A stretch of DNA of 64,000 nucleotides, from NCBI RefSeq assembly GCF_031460495.1, contig NZ_JAVKTS010000003.1:186001-250000 (forward strand), written 5' to 3'. The notes under the pieces were generated by a model, which was given only the letters and a program-made list of their open reading frames with translations, searched no databases and was not told the DNA's origin. A program made the translations under genes and the position numbers. Source of the stretch: Tissierella sp. GTDB taxonomy: Bacteria > Bacillota > Clostridia > Tissierellales > Tissierellaceae. Shown in pieces: positions 44,269-53,116 of this stretch. Each line of letters opens with the position of its first letter. Position 1 is the stretch's first letter.

Positions 44269-44344
44269 TGGCACACCCGGAGAGACTCGAACTCCCAACA
44301 ACCTGGTTCGAAGCCAGGGACTCTATCCATTGAGCTACGGGTGC
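44269..44344 (-). tRNA. tRNA-Arg (anticodon TCG)
   Basis: A 76-base cloverleaf from GCACCCG to an encoded CCA. The anticodon loop CTTCGAA gives TCG, reading CGN arginine codons. Last of five tRNA genes on this strand. Confidence 0.92.
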
Positions 44345-44352
44345 ATATGTAA

Positions 44353-44378
44353 AAAAAAATTGGCATAAGCCAATTTTT
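44353..44378 (-). terminator. Hairpin between tRNA-Leu and tRNA-Arg
   Basis: AAAATTGGC pairs GCCAATTTT around ATAA, with Ts on the minus strand. It could stop or pause transcription inside the tRNA cluster. Confidence 0.6.
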
Positions 44379-44384
44379 TGTGTT

Positions 44385-44468
44385 TGGTGCGGGAAAGAGG
44401 ACTTGAACCCCCACGTCAATGACACTAGATCCTAAGTCTAGCGCGTCTGCCAATTCCGCCACTCCCGC
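44385..44468 (-). tRNA. tRNA-Leu (anticodon TAG)
   Basis: An 84-base tRNA with long variable arm, acceptor GCGGGAG, loop CTTAGGA giving TAG, and encoded CCA. Confidence 0.94.
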
Positions 44469-44489
44469 AAGTAATCCTAAAAGGATTAA

Positions 44490-44565
44490 TGGTGATCCAT
44501 CCGCGACTCGAACGCGGGACACCCTGATTAAAAGTCAGGTGCTCTACCGACTGAGCTAATGGATC
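44490..44565 (-). tRNA. tRNA-Lys (anticodon TTT)
   Basis: A 76-base cloverleaf, loop CTTTTAA giving TTT, encoded CCA. Confidence 0.95.
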
Positions 44566-44588
44566 ATGGTAAAATGATAAAAGTAATA

Positions 44589-44666
44589 TGGGGTGGATGA
44601 TGGGACTCGAACCCACGACCTCCAGAGCCACAATCTGGCGCCCTAACCAACTAGGCCACACCCACC
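44589..44666 (-). tRNA. tRNA-His (anticodon GTG)
   Basis: Loop TTGTGGC gives GTG. The acceptor starts with the extra G(-1) typical of tRNA-His, opposite C73; CCA is encoded. Confidence 0.94.
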
Positions 44667-44765
44667 ATATAAATTTATCTTTGTAGCAATAACTTCCTGG
44701 GTCGAAACCATATTCCAAAAGCACTTTCCTAGTACTACCGAATTATCTCCTGCCTAGCACATCGC

Positions 44766-44839
44766 TGGAGCGGGTGAAGGGGATCGAACCCTCGCAGCTG
44801 GCTTGGGAAGCCAGTGCTCTACCACTGAGCTACACCCGC
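44766..44839 (-). tRNA. tRNA-Gly (anticodon CCC)
   Basis: A 74-base cloverleaf, loop TTCCCAA giving CCC, encoded CCA. First gene after the cluster promoter. Confidence 0.93.
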
Positions 44840-44874
44840 AAGTGAACTCAAGTTGTAATCGCTAACAATTTAAA

Positions 44875-44903
44875 ATTATATCAGCTTCCCATGATAATGT
44901 CAA
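44875..44903 (-). promoter_or_regulatory. Consensus promoter of the tRNA cluster
   Basis: TTGACA (44898-44903) and TATAAT (44875-44880) are exactly 17 bases apart, 36 bases before tRNA-Gly. Confidence 0.88.
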
Positions 44904-44914
44904 TAGTATATTTC

Positions 44915-45394
44915 CTATTTTATTTCAATTATTTTTTCTTCAGCTAAATCACCCAATAGAAGAATTCCAACAGTGTTTTTCTTTTTATATCCTCTTGGCA
45001 AAACTGGACTCCCTGGATTCATTAAGACAATTTTTTCTGTTCTTTCTATAATTGGGATATGAGTATGTCCAAATAGCACATAATCAGCACCTACTTCTTG
45101 TGCTTTGTAATACAAATTTGAGAGCCCAAAGTTCACATTATAGTTATGACCATGGGATAAAAATATCTTCTTCCCATTTAATTCGACGATTTCATCATCA
45201 TTAAAATCTAGGCTATTATAATCTCCATTTCCCCTTACTATTGTTGTTGGTATATTTAGCTCGTCCCTTAATCTGATTCCATCCTCCACATTATCCCCTA
45301 AGTGAAAAATCATATCAGGTAATCCAATAGTTTTAATACCCTGAACAACATTGTCAATATAGCCATGAGTGTCAGATATTACAAGTATTTTCAT
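44915..45394 (-). CDS. YfcE-family metallophosphoesterase
   Basis: The 159-residue protein has the phosphoesterase blocks ISDTHGY, FHLGDNVED, RGNGDYN, FLSHGHN and FGHTHIP, which together hold two metal ions. YfcE-like enzymes hydrolyse phosphodiesters in vitro; the physiological substrate is unsettled. Its ATG directly follows the RdgB gene stop, indicating one operon rph-rdgB-phosphoesterase. Confidence 0.92.
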   Translation of the reverse strand: MKILVISDTHGYIDNVVQGIKTIGLPDMIFHLGDNVEDGIRLRDELNIPTTIVRGNGDYNSLDFNDDEIVELNGKKIFLSHGHNYNVNFGLSNLYYKAQEVGADYVLFGHTHIPIIERTEKIVLMNPGSPVLPRGYKKKNTVGILLLGDLAEEKIIEIK

Positions 45395-46006
45395 CTACTT
45401 ATCCTCAAGTAATTTTATTAATTCTATTTTTAAATTTTCCAATGCTTTTGCCCTATGGGATATCTTATTCTTGATATTGTCTCCTAGCTCTCCAAAGGTG
45501 TTGTGAAAGCCTTCTGGCTTAAATAAAGGATCATATCCAAATCCCTTGTTTCCTCTCAACTCAAAGCCTATGGTGCCCTTACATTCACCATAAACCGTCA
45601 TAATATCCTTTTCTTCTGTAATTAATGCTATAACTGTTTTAAAACTAGCATTTCTTTGTTCTAGAGGAAAATCTTTTAATTCTTCTAGAAGTTTAATATT
45701 ATTTTTTTCATTGTTTCCCTCTTCTCCAGCATATCTTGAAGAATAAACACCTGGCTGCCCATTTAATACATCTACGAATAATCCTGAATCATCAGCCAAG
45801 ACAATATAATTCGTCTGCTCCGATAATGCCTTGGCTTTCTTTATACTATTTTCTTCCAATGTATTTCCATCTTCTAAAACATCTATATGCCCTAATCCAA
45901 TATCCTTCTTTGATACTACTTCTATAGGTAGGTCTTTTAGTATTTCTCTTATTTCTTTAACTTTATCTAAATTACCTGTAGATATCACAAGTTTTCTGTT
46001 CTTCAT
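45395..46006 (-). CDS. rdgB: XTP/dITP diphosphatase (RdgB/HAM1)
   Basis: The 203-residue protein opens ISTGNLDKVKEI, has VLADDSGLFVDVLNGQPGVYSSRYAG in the middle and GNKGFGYDPLFKPEG near the end, all family signatures. It removes non-canonical purine triphosphates from the nucleotide pool. It lies between rph and a phosphoesterase gene, a common arrangement in Firmicutes. Confidence 0.95.
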   Translation of the reverse strand: MKNRKLVISTGNLDKVKEIREILKDLPIEVVSKKDIGLGHIDVLEDGNTLEENSIKKAKALSEQTNYIVLADDSGLFVDVLNGQPGVYSSRYAGEEGNNEKNNIKLLEELKDFPLEQRNASFKTVIALITEEKDIMTVYGECKGTIGFELRGNKGFGYDPLFKPEGFHNTFGELGDNIKNKISHRAKALENLKIELIKLLEDK

Positions 46007-46028
46007 ACTATTTATTAACTCCTTTTAT

Positions 46029-46763
46029 TTATCCTATTAATTTTCCAATATGACCAAGTACATCTTTTTGAATATCTACTAACTTCTTTATGCCGATTTC
46101 AGCTAAATCTAGAAGTTCATTTAATTCTTTTCTAGTGAATGTAGCTTCTTCACCAGTACCTTGGATTTCTACGAATTCACCTTTATCTGTCATTATGACA
46201 TTCATATCTACTAGGGCTTTGTGATCTTCTTCATAACATAAATCTAATATAGGTCCATTTTCACCTATGCCAACACTAATTGCTGCTAAATAACTTGATA
46301 TTGGTATCTCTGATAATTGTTTGTTTTCATATAACTTATATAATGCATCTACCAAAGCTACAAAACTGCCTGTAATAGCTGCAGTTCTTGTACCACCATC
46401 TGCTTGTATTACATCACAATCTATCCAAATAGTTCTCTCTCCTACCTTTGATAAATCCACAACAGACCTTAAAGCTCTACCAATTAGCCTTTGTATCTCT
46501 TGAGTTCTTCCATCTATTCTTCCTCTAGTTGAGTCTCTAACTTTTCTTGTAATTGTTGAGGCTGGAAGCATTGAATATTCAGAAGTTATCCACCCTTTAT
46601 TAGTTCCTTTTAAAAATGGTGGTACTTTTTCATCTATCATTGCGGTACATATGACTTTTGTATTTCCCATCTCTATAAGTACTGACCCAAATGGGTGCAT
46701 TAAATAATTTCTAGTAATTTTTACATCTCTTAATTCGTTAAATTCTCTAGTATCTACTCTCAT
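46029..46763 (-). CDS. rph: Ribonuclease PH
   Basis: The 244-residue phosphorolytic exoribonuclease has [20 protein letters not shown], then [19 protein letters not shown] and [18 protein letters not shown], which hold the active-site arginine and acidic residues. It trims tRNA 3' ends using phosphate. It is first of the rph-rdgB-phosphoesterase cluster. Confidence 0.95.
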   Translation of the reverse strand: MRVDTREFNELRDVKITRNYLMHPFGSVLIEMGNTKVICTAMIDEKVPPFLKGTNKGWITSEYSMLPASTITRKVRDSTRGRIDGRTQEIQRLIGRALRSVVDLSKVGERTIWIDCDVIQADGGTRTAAITGSFVALVDALYKLYENKQLSEIPISSYLAAISVGIGENGPILDLCYEEDHKALVDMNVIMTDKGEFVEIQGTGEEATFTRKELNELLDLAEIGIKKLVDIQKDVLGHIGKLIG

Positions 46764-46851
46764 CTTCTCATCTCCAATTATTATACTACTTATATTCTAC
46801 CAAAGATTGATGATATTATCTATAAATAATATAGCCTTGATAAAAAAGAAA

Positions 46852-46907
46852 GATCCTTCCTTTCACTCAGGATGACAAAATTGTCATTCTGAATGTAAGG
46901 AAGAATC
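46852..46907. repeat. Interspersed inverted repeat (MITE/REP-like)
   Basis: GATCCTTCCTTTCACTCAGG...TGACAA and TTGTCA...TGAATGTAAGGAAGAATC form a long imperfect stem with 27-base arms. The AAGAATC/TGTCATTCTGA core is common in intergenic repeats of many Clostridia, which I know only in general terms. Confidence 0.65.
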
Positions 46908-46962
46908 CCTATAATTCTAAGCGCAGCCAAGAATCTATGTTTTAACTATTCACTATTCACTA

Positions 46963-47961
46963 TTAATATTCGTTTGCAAATACAGGTATAGCAGTATTTA
47001 TTATCTCACCGTCTATAAGTAACTCAACATTTTCAATTTCTTCAAATTGACTTAATGTTAATCCAATATTTTTAATTAAATCATCAACTATTTGCTCCCC
47101 TGTAGAACTTAAATAACTGTCATAGGATATATCTACATATGCTGTTCCATCTTTTACTTCTACTCCATGGAGCATAATATCCTTAGGTATATCTGAAAAT
47201 AATCCTGCTACTTCTGGTGGTCCATCAAATAGTAGATCTAAAGCTGAATATACATTAGTCATTGGTGCAAGAGTAGGTATAGTAACTGGGATGTAATATT
47301 CAAATTCTTCATCATTCATTCCCTTATAATAAACTACTACATTTGATCTACCTTCTCCTTTGTCTCCAATTAGATTAATATCTTTTCTAGCTAAAGGTTT
47401 ACTAATATCTCCACCAAATTTTAATGTTGGAGATGTTTTTCCACCTATTAAAATTTGTACTTCTTTAATAGCTGGAAATTCTGTTAATGTATATACTATA
47501 CCTTTAATAAAGCTTTCTTCTTCTTTATCACTTTGGTTCTCTAGTACAACATTCTCAGAAAAATCAACCTTGCATAAACCAGTTTCTTCATTGATGGATA
47601 TACCTCTTATTTCTGTGCCTGCAGGTAAAATAGGCAATAGACCTGTAGGACTTAATACTTCTCTAAGTTCTGGGCTATCAATCATATTTTTCAGTGTTAC
47701 TTTTGCAATTCCTTCTTCCCAAGGAATCTTTCTCATTACGGGAACTAAATATCCTTCAGTGTTTTTAAAGTACAAAACTGTCTTTCTCATTCCATCATCT
47801 TCTTCTACGACGATATCATTTTCATCTGAGCGAACCATCTGAACTTCATCATCATCAGTTGATAGCCTCTTATCGATTATACCTTTCCCCATACTAAGGA
47901 CCGTTAGACCTAAGACTATTATTAGTCCAAATAATATTATTCTTCTATTTACCATCATCAA
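46963..47961 (-). CDS. GerMN-domain protein, exported
   Basis: The 332-residue protein has an N-terminal membrane anchor (IILFGLIIVLGLTVLSMG) and two GerMN domains. Each shows the pattern of a hydrophobic strand, 'LYPVTIP'-like core and VDISYDSYL or VDFSENVVL (residues ~65-190 and ~210-325). GerMN proteins act in sporulation and spore germination or at the cell surface. It lies upstream of rph, separated by a repeat element. Confidence 0.85.
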   Translation of the reverse strand: MMMVNRRIILFGLIIVLGLTVLSMGKGIIDKRLSTDDDEVQMVRSDENDIVVEEDDGMRKTVLYFKNTEGYLVPVMRKIPWEEGIAKVTLKNMIDSPELREVLSPTGLLPILPAGTEIRGISINEETGLCKVDFSENVVLENQSDKEEESFIKGIVYTLTEFPAIKEVQILIGGKTSPTLKFGGDISKPLARKDINLIGDKGEGRSNVVVYYKGMNDEEFEYYIPVTIPTLAPMTNVYSALDLLFDGPPEVAGLFSDIPKDIMLHGVEVKDGTAYVDISYDSYLSSTGEQIVDDLIKNIGLTLSQFEEIENVELLIDGEIINTAIPVFANEY

Positions 47962-48055
47962 CCCTCCTAAATTGTACTATTACATTATATTAGAATAGTT
48001 GTCAGACTATGATTATTTTATCTTTTACTTTTTTAAAGATACAAATATGTAGACA

Positions 48056-48112
48056 TTAAAAAAGTGAATCTACAAATATTAAGTTATCTTCCTAATATTT
48101 GTGATTCACTTT
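48056..48112 (-). terminator. Terminator after the amidase gene
   Basis: AAAGTGAATC-ACAAATATTA pairs with TAATATTTGT-GATTCACTTT, a long stem just after the gene end. Confidence 0.88.
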
Positions 48113-48125
48113 CCTGTGCTTTTTA

Positions 48126-50225
48126 TTAATTAGCTTCTAGGTATTTTTCTATACCCCTTATTATTGAATCTATAATTTTATTTTGATAGTCTTCAGTAAA
48201 TACAAGTTTTTCCTCTGCTGCATTTGATAAAAATCCTACTTCTACTAAAACAGCAGGCATTTTTGTTTCTCTTAGTACTACTAAGTTTGGTCTTTGAATG
48301 ATTCCCTTGTCCACTGCACCTGTACCCTTCAATAATTCATCCATTATGCTTTTAGCGAAAGGATGCTGATCTACTTCTTTTATCTCAGATTTAGTTGCTG
48401 GACAATATAGTACTTGAATACCAGCTATCGAATTGTTATTATGAGCATTGCCGTGGATACTTACAAAGACATCTGCATAATTATCATTGGCTATTCTAGC
48501 TCTTTCATATAGATCTATAAACTCATCGGTATTTCTAGTCATTATTGTGTTATAGCCTAATGATTCTAGCTTATCATTTAACTTTAGAGAAATACCAAGA
48601 TTTAAATCTTTTTCCCTTTTCTTTGTTATAGATGTAGCTCCTGGATCCTTTCCACCATGTCCAGCATCTATTACAATTAATCTGTCTGCAGAAGTTGTAT
48701 TTTCATCTTTTCTTATGACTAGTGAAATCTTGCTATCTATTTCATTAGAAAGTAAAGTATATTCAATACTTCTTCTAAATTTGACTAATAGTTTCGTCTC
48801 TATTTCATCTTTTACAACTTTTATTTCATCTACTAAACCATCCTTTATAACTACTACCCCTTCATTTAAATCTACATTCTCTGTTGGAATAATTACTTCT
48901 AATTTCTTAGAGGCAGAGTCAAAATTTACTATATAATTAGTTTCAACAAGATTGTCTATGGATAAAAGCCTGCCTTGCTCATCTAATGTATAAGAAATAT
49001 TTTCCCAGATAGACTTCTCAGGGTGGATAATTATTTTATCTTCAAAGGTATCTATTTTTATATTAGGGTCTGATACTCCGTCTTTAATATCTAATACTAT
49101 TCTAACTATTTGATCTGAAGAGCTATAGTTGTTGTCAGCTAAAAATTGGGATACTCTAACTCCTTTAACGAAGCCTAAATCATAGCTATAATTGGCAAAA
49201 CTAGTTCCCTTTAAATTTGAATCCATTAAATCAATTACGATTCTTTCAGGGTTGGTAAGTTTCATAACATTCATCTTCGCATTTCCTGCACCATTTACAA
49301 CAATAACTTCTTTTCCATCAATTGTATCTTTTTTAATATCTTCTATAATATTTCCTCCGAAAGAAACTATTAAACCCTTACCATTGCTTCCTGGTACAAT
49401 ATTATATTTACTTTGACTTTTTAGATTAATTACTACTCTAGTAGTAATAGGTTCATATGAATATTGAGAGTATTGAACATTTGAGATAATATCATCATCT
49501 ACAGATATGATACCAGGTGCATCTCCTGTAGCCAAAGCAAGCTTAGAGCTTTGTATGTCTATAACCAATTTATTAGAATCTGATAAAAGCATAGTTTCAT
49601 ATTTTAGTTCCTTACCACTATTAATAAATAATTTGTTTATATCAGTACTTCCTTTGCTAGCATAAATGTTATCTATAATACTTATGGAGGAATTATCAGC
49701 TGGCTTTTCTTCTGATGGTTTATTTTCCTCACCCTTAGTTGTATTTATATATGGAACTTTGTTCTCATCATCCCAGCCCACATCAAATCCCAACACTTCC
49801 GCTATAAAGGATAATGGTACCATGGTCTTAACTTCATTGTTTTCAAAAGTAACTAATCTTGGAATAGAGTTTTTATCTAATACTAGTTTCTCACCATTTA
49901 TCACCGCAATTGCGCTATCTATGGTTAATCTTATTTCTTTGTCTTTACTAGTAATTATAGCAGTTTTTGTTTTTTGATCCCAATCTACCTTTGCACCATA
50001 CTTTTCAGATATAAACCTTACAGGAACTAAAGTTCTGTCGATATAGATAAATGAAGGGGTTTCCGTACTCATAGCTTGTCCATCCATTATAATAGGTACC
50101 TGTGATACAGACACATTGTTCCCATTCATACTTACTAAAATCTTCTTGTTGCTAGCTGCATGTCCAAATTGACTAAATAAAATCATAATCATAAATAAGG
50201 ACAGCATAATCTTCCATTTCTTCAT
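48126..50225 (-). CDS. N-acetylmuramoyl-L-alanine amidase with stalk and AMIN domains
   Basis: The 699-residue protein has a signal peptide and a copper-amine-oxidase-like stalk domain (~25-160). A region of AMIN-like repeats follows (~175-430), with a catalytic Amidase_3 domain (~515-697). The latter shows the zinc-site motifs IDAGHGGKDPGA (H first ligand), DVFVSIHGNAH and a terminal VEVGFLSNAAEE (catalytic Glu). It cleaves the lactyl-peptide bond in peptidoglycan, probably during cell separation or sporulation. Confidence 0.93.
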   Translation of the reverse strand: MKKWKIMLSLFMIMILFSQFGHAASNKKILVSMNGNNVSVSQVPIIMDGQAMSTETPSFIYIDRTLVPVRFISEKYGAKVDWDQKTKTAIITSKDKEIRLTIDSAIAVINGEKLVLDKNSIPRLVTFENNEVKTMVPLSFIAEVLGFDVGWDDENKVPYINTTKGEENKPSEEKPADNSSISIIDNIYASKGSTDINKLFINSGKELKYETMLLSDSNKLVIDIQSSKLALATGDAPGIISVDDDIISNVQYSQYSYEPITTRVVINLKSQSKYNIVPGSNGKGLIVSFGGNIIEDIKKDTIDGKEVIVVNGAGNAKMNVMKLTNPERIVIDLMDSNLKGTSFANYSYDLGFVKGVRVSQFLADNNYSSSDQIVRIVLDIKDGVSDPNIKIDTFEDKIIIHPEKSIWENISYTLDEQGRLLSIDNLVETNYIVNFDSASKKLEVIIPTENVDLNEGVVVIKDGLVDEIKVVKDEIETKLLVKFRRSIEYTLLSNEIDSKISLVIRKDENTTSADRLIVIDAGHGGKDPGATSITKKREKDLNLGISLKLNDKLESLGYNTIMTRNTDEFIDLYERARIANDNYADVFVSIHGNAHNNNSIAGIQVLYCPATKSEIKEVDQHPFAKSIMDELLKGTGAVDKGIIQRPNLVVLRETKMPAVLVEVGFLSNAAEEKLVFTEDYQNKIIDSIIRGIEKYLEAN

Positions 50226-50338
50226 TCATTCTACCCCCTTGTGTCATCTCATCTTAAGTGAAATCTGTCTATGTTATTTATATCATTTAGCCATTTAGCA
50301 TGTCAACGCATTCTAAGATTTGTAATCATAATGTAATA

Positions 50339-51334
50339 TTATTTGTCGAATATCAAGGCTTTATATAATTCATCAGATGTAGGTGGCTCTACATTAAATA
50401 CTTCACCATCTTTTTCCAATAAAATTTCTTCTTCTATTACTTCACCAATGACTGTAGAATTTATATTAAGAGCATCTAGTTCCTCTTGAATCTTTGAGAT
50501 GTTTTTTTCTTCGCAAATTACCAGCATTGAACCGCTAGATATTAATTTATATAAATCGATCCCTACAATATTTGCAATTTCTCTAGTCACATCTTTTACA
50601 GGAATCAAAGACTCATAAACCTTAATTCCCTTTCCAATGGCTTTCCCAGCTTCCCATATTGCTCCTAGGATTCCTCCCTCGGTTATATCATGCATATAAT
50701 GAACTCCATTTTTCCCGCATATGATACCTTCTTTAACAACACTAATCATAGTATCCATATTTTGGGCTTTAGTTAATTTATCTTTTCCTATTTTATCAAT
50801 CAAGACATCTTCTAGTTCTTTAGCAATTATTGATGTTCCTTCTATTGCTGCATATTTAGTAATTAAAACCTTATCACCAAGCTTTATCTTGCTTGAGTCA
50901 GGTAAATTTTCTTTATGTTGCTTACCTATGACAGTCGTACTGATTACTACTCTATTTACTGCATCTGTAATCTCAGTATGCCCTCCAATGATTTCAATGT
51001 TTAATTCTTCAGCAACTTCACCTGCATCCTTCATAATGTTTTCTAAATCTTCTTCTGTAGTAGCAGGTGGTGCTAGTATGGTTATTAAGACTCCTAGCGG
51101 CTCTGCACCGCTAGTTGCTACATCATTACATGAGATATGTACTGCTAATTTTCCAATACCTTTGGTAGCGCCTGTAATAGGGTCTGTACTCATTACGCAT
51201 AATTCTTTACCAAAATCAATTATTGCATTATCCTCTCCAACTGCTGCTCTAACTAATACTTCTTTTCTCTTGTTTTTTATATTTGATAAAACTATTTTTT
51301 CTAATACATCATTAGGCAATTTTCCAATTTCCAA
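50339..51334 (-). CDS. AIR synthase / HypE-like ATP-dependent enzyme
   Basis: The ~331-residue protein belongs to the PurM/HypE/ThiL fold: GEDNAIIDFG, CVMSTDPITGATKGIGKLAVHISCNDVATSGAEP and IIGGHTEITDAV are the nucleotide and metal loops. TTG 51334 is chosen, 6-8 bases after AAGGAGGA; longer ATG starts are not supported. No hydrogenase genes are near, so it may not be HypE itself. Substrate unknown. Confidence 0.8.
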   Translation of the reverse strand: MEIGKLPNDVLEKIVLSNIKNKRKEVLVRAAVGEDNAIIDFGKELCVMSTDPITGATKGIGKLAVHISCNDVATSGAEPLGVLITILAPPATTEEDLENIMKDAGEVAEELNIEIIGGHTEITDAVNRVVISTTVIGKQHKENLPDSSKIKLGDKVLITKYAAIEGTSIIAKELEDVLIDKIGKDKLTKAQNMDTMISVVKEGIICGKNGVHYMHDITEGGILGAIWEAGKAIGKGIKVYESLIPVKDVTREIANIVGIDLYKLISSGSMLVICEEKNISKIQEELDALNINSTVIGEVIEEEILLEKDGEVFNVEPPTSDELYKALIFDK

Positions 51335-51524
51335 CTTTTTTCCTCCTTGTAAAACTAAAAATTTATAAGTATATTGTATCACATGCATAACAGATTTCAT
51401 ACATTATGGATACACTTTTAAAGTACTATTAATAATATTTTAATGTATTTTGGATAGAATAACAGGAAGAACTAATAGTGAAAAGTGAATAGTATTCACT
51501 GAATTTGAAGGAGGTCTATATTTG

Positions 51525-51662
51525 ATGATAACTTGTTCAGAAAAATGTATATATGAAGATGAGGGATTATGTACTTTGAAATCAGTTATCCCTCCATCTA
51601 AGACTCCAATCAAGGATTGCCCATATTATTCAGAAAAGGAAAAGGAAAAGAAAATTCAATAA
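51525..51662 (+). CDS. Small cysteine-containing protein
   Basis: A 45-residue frame with four cysteines (MITCSEKC, GLCTLK, DCPYY) and a lysine-rich tail. AAGGAGG is 7 bases before an in-frame TTG and 10 before ATG 51525; either may start it. Similar tiny proteins with this cysteine spacing are found in Clostridia (I recall DUF6485), and could bind metal. Function unknown. Confidence 0.65.
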   Translation: MITCSEKCIYEDEGLCTLKSVIPPSKTPIKDCPYYSEKEKEKKIQ

Positions 51663-51680
51663 GGAGCCCTTAGGCTCCTT
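51661..51680. terminator. Terminator, small protein / gatB
   Basis: AAGGAGCC pairs GGCTCCTT around CTTA with a following T run. Confidence 0.9.
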
Positions 51681-51685
51681 ATTTT

Positions 51686-53116
51686 TTATCTTTCATTAAG
51701 CATATCTGTAAGCATTTTATTAACTAGCTGTGGATTAGCTTTTCCCCTTGATGCCTTCATTATTTGTCCAACTAAAAATCCTAAAGCTCTATCCTTTCCA
51801 TTTTTAAAATCAATGATAGATTGTTCATTTTCATCTAAAATCTTTTCAATTATGCCTTTAAGTTCGCCCTCATCACTAATTTGAATTAAACCTTGCTCTT
51901 TAACTATTGTTTCAGGGTCTTTTCCAGTGTCAAACATTTCTTTTAGGACTTTTTTACCTGTGTTGTTATTAATTTTACCATCTTTCACAATAGATATTAG
52001 CTGCCCCAAAGCCTTTGGAGTAAGGGATACATCTTCTATTTCCACCTCTTCATCTTTTAACCTTCTTAAAACATCTCCCATTATCCAATTGCTAACTAAT
52101 TTGGGGTCATTTACATACTTAATAGTTTCTTCATAAAAAGCTGCTAAATCCTTAGATGCTGTTAGTACCCCTGCATCATAAGGTTCTAAATTATATTCAT
52201 CTATAAATCTTTCTTTTTTATCATGAGGTAACTCTGGAAGATTTGACCTTATGTCCTCTATCCATTTATTATCAATTACCAATGGAGCAAGGTCACCATC
52301 TGCTGCAAATCTATAATCTGCTACCCCTAATTTTTGTCTCATTGTTATTGTTTCGTTTTTTACTTCATCCCATCTTCTTGTTTCTCTAACAGTATTTTTT
52401 CCTTCTTTTAGAAGTGCAATATGTCTTTTCTCTTCAAATTCCATAGCCTTTACTGCTCCTCTAAAGGAATTCAAGTTTTTAATTTCTGTTATATTGGTTT
52501 TTTCTCCAGTTTCAGAGTCTACAACATTTATATTGACATCACATCTCAAGGATCCTTCTTCCATCTTACAATCTGATACCTCTATATATTTTAGGGTTGC
52601 TCTTAATTTTTCTAGAAATAGTCTAGCTTCTTCTGGTGTATTCATATCTGGCTTTGTAACTATTTCTATAAGAGGCACTCCAGATCTATTATAATCAATT
52701 AAAGTATCCCCTTCTGTTGTATGGGTTTGTTTTCCTGTATCCTCTTCAATATGGATTCTCTGTAAATTTACTTTTTTTGTTCCATCTCCTAATTCTATTT
52801 CTATGAAGCCACCTTCACATAATGGCAAATCATCTTGAGATATTTGATATCCTTTTACTAAATCAGAATAAAAATAATTCTTTCTATCCATTCTTGTATT
52901 AGTTATTATATTTGAATTAAGTGCAATCCCTGCTTTTATTGCATATTCTATTGCTGTTTCATTAATCACAGGCAAAGCACCGGGTAATCCTACACATACT
53001 GGACAACAATTTGTATTAGCTTCATTTCCAAATGAATTGGCACAGGAACAAAACATTTTAGTTTTGGTCATTAGCTCAGTATGAATTTCTAATCCAATTA
53101 TAGTTTTATAGCCCAT
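51686..53116 (-). CDS. gatB: Aspartyl/glutamyl-tRNA amidotransferase subunit B
   Basis: The 476-residue protein opens with GLEIHTELMTKTKMFCSC, the kinase-domain signature, and has DYNRSGVPLIEIVT. The helical YqeY-like tail ends IMKASRGKANPQLVN. GatB phosphorylates mischarged Glu-tRNA-Gln or Asp-tRNA-Asn before amidation. It overlaps gatA by 11 bases and ends the pcrA-ligA-gatCAB operon. Confidence 0.96.
   Translation of the reverse strand: MGYKTIIGLEIHTELMTKTKMFCSCANSFGNEANTNCCPVCVGLPGALPVINETAIEYAIKAGIALNSNIITNTRMDRKNYFYSDLVKGYQISQDDLPLCEGGFIEIELGDGTKKVNLQRIHIEEDTGKQTHTTEGDTLIDYNRSGVPLIEIVTKPDMNTPEEARLFLEKLRATLKYIEVSDCKMEEGSLRCDVNINVVDSETGEKTNITEIKNLNSFRGAVKAMEFEEKRHIALLKEGKNTVRETRRWDEVKNETITMRQKLGVADYRFAADGDLAPLVIDNKWIEDIRSNLPELPHDKKERFIDEYNLEPYDAGVLTASKDLAAFYEETIKYVNDPKLVSNWIMGDVLRRLKDEEVEIEDVSLTPKALGQLISIVKDGKINNNTGKKVLKEMFDTGKDPETIVKEQGLIQISDEGELKGIIEKILDENEQSIIDFKNGKDRALGFLVGQIMKASRGKANPQLVNKMLTDMLNER

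Noticed and set aside
44667-44765. Sixth tRNA between tRNA-His and tRNA-Gly
   Set aside because: No cloverleaf or T-loop could be drawn.
46852-46907. CRISPR repeat
   Set aside because: A single imperfect hairpin without regularly spaced copies.
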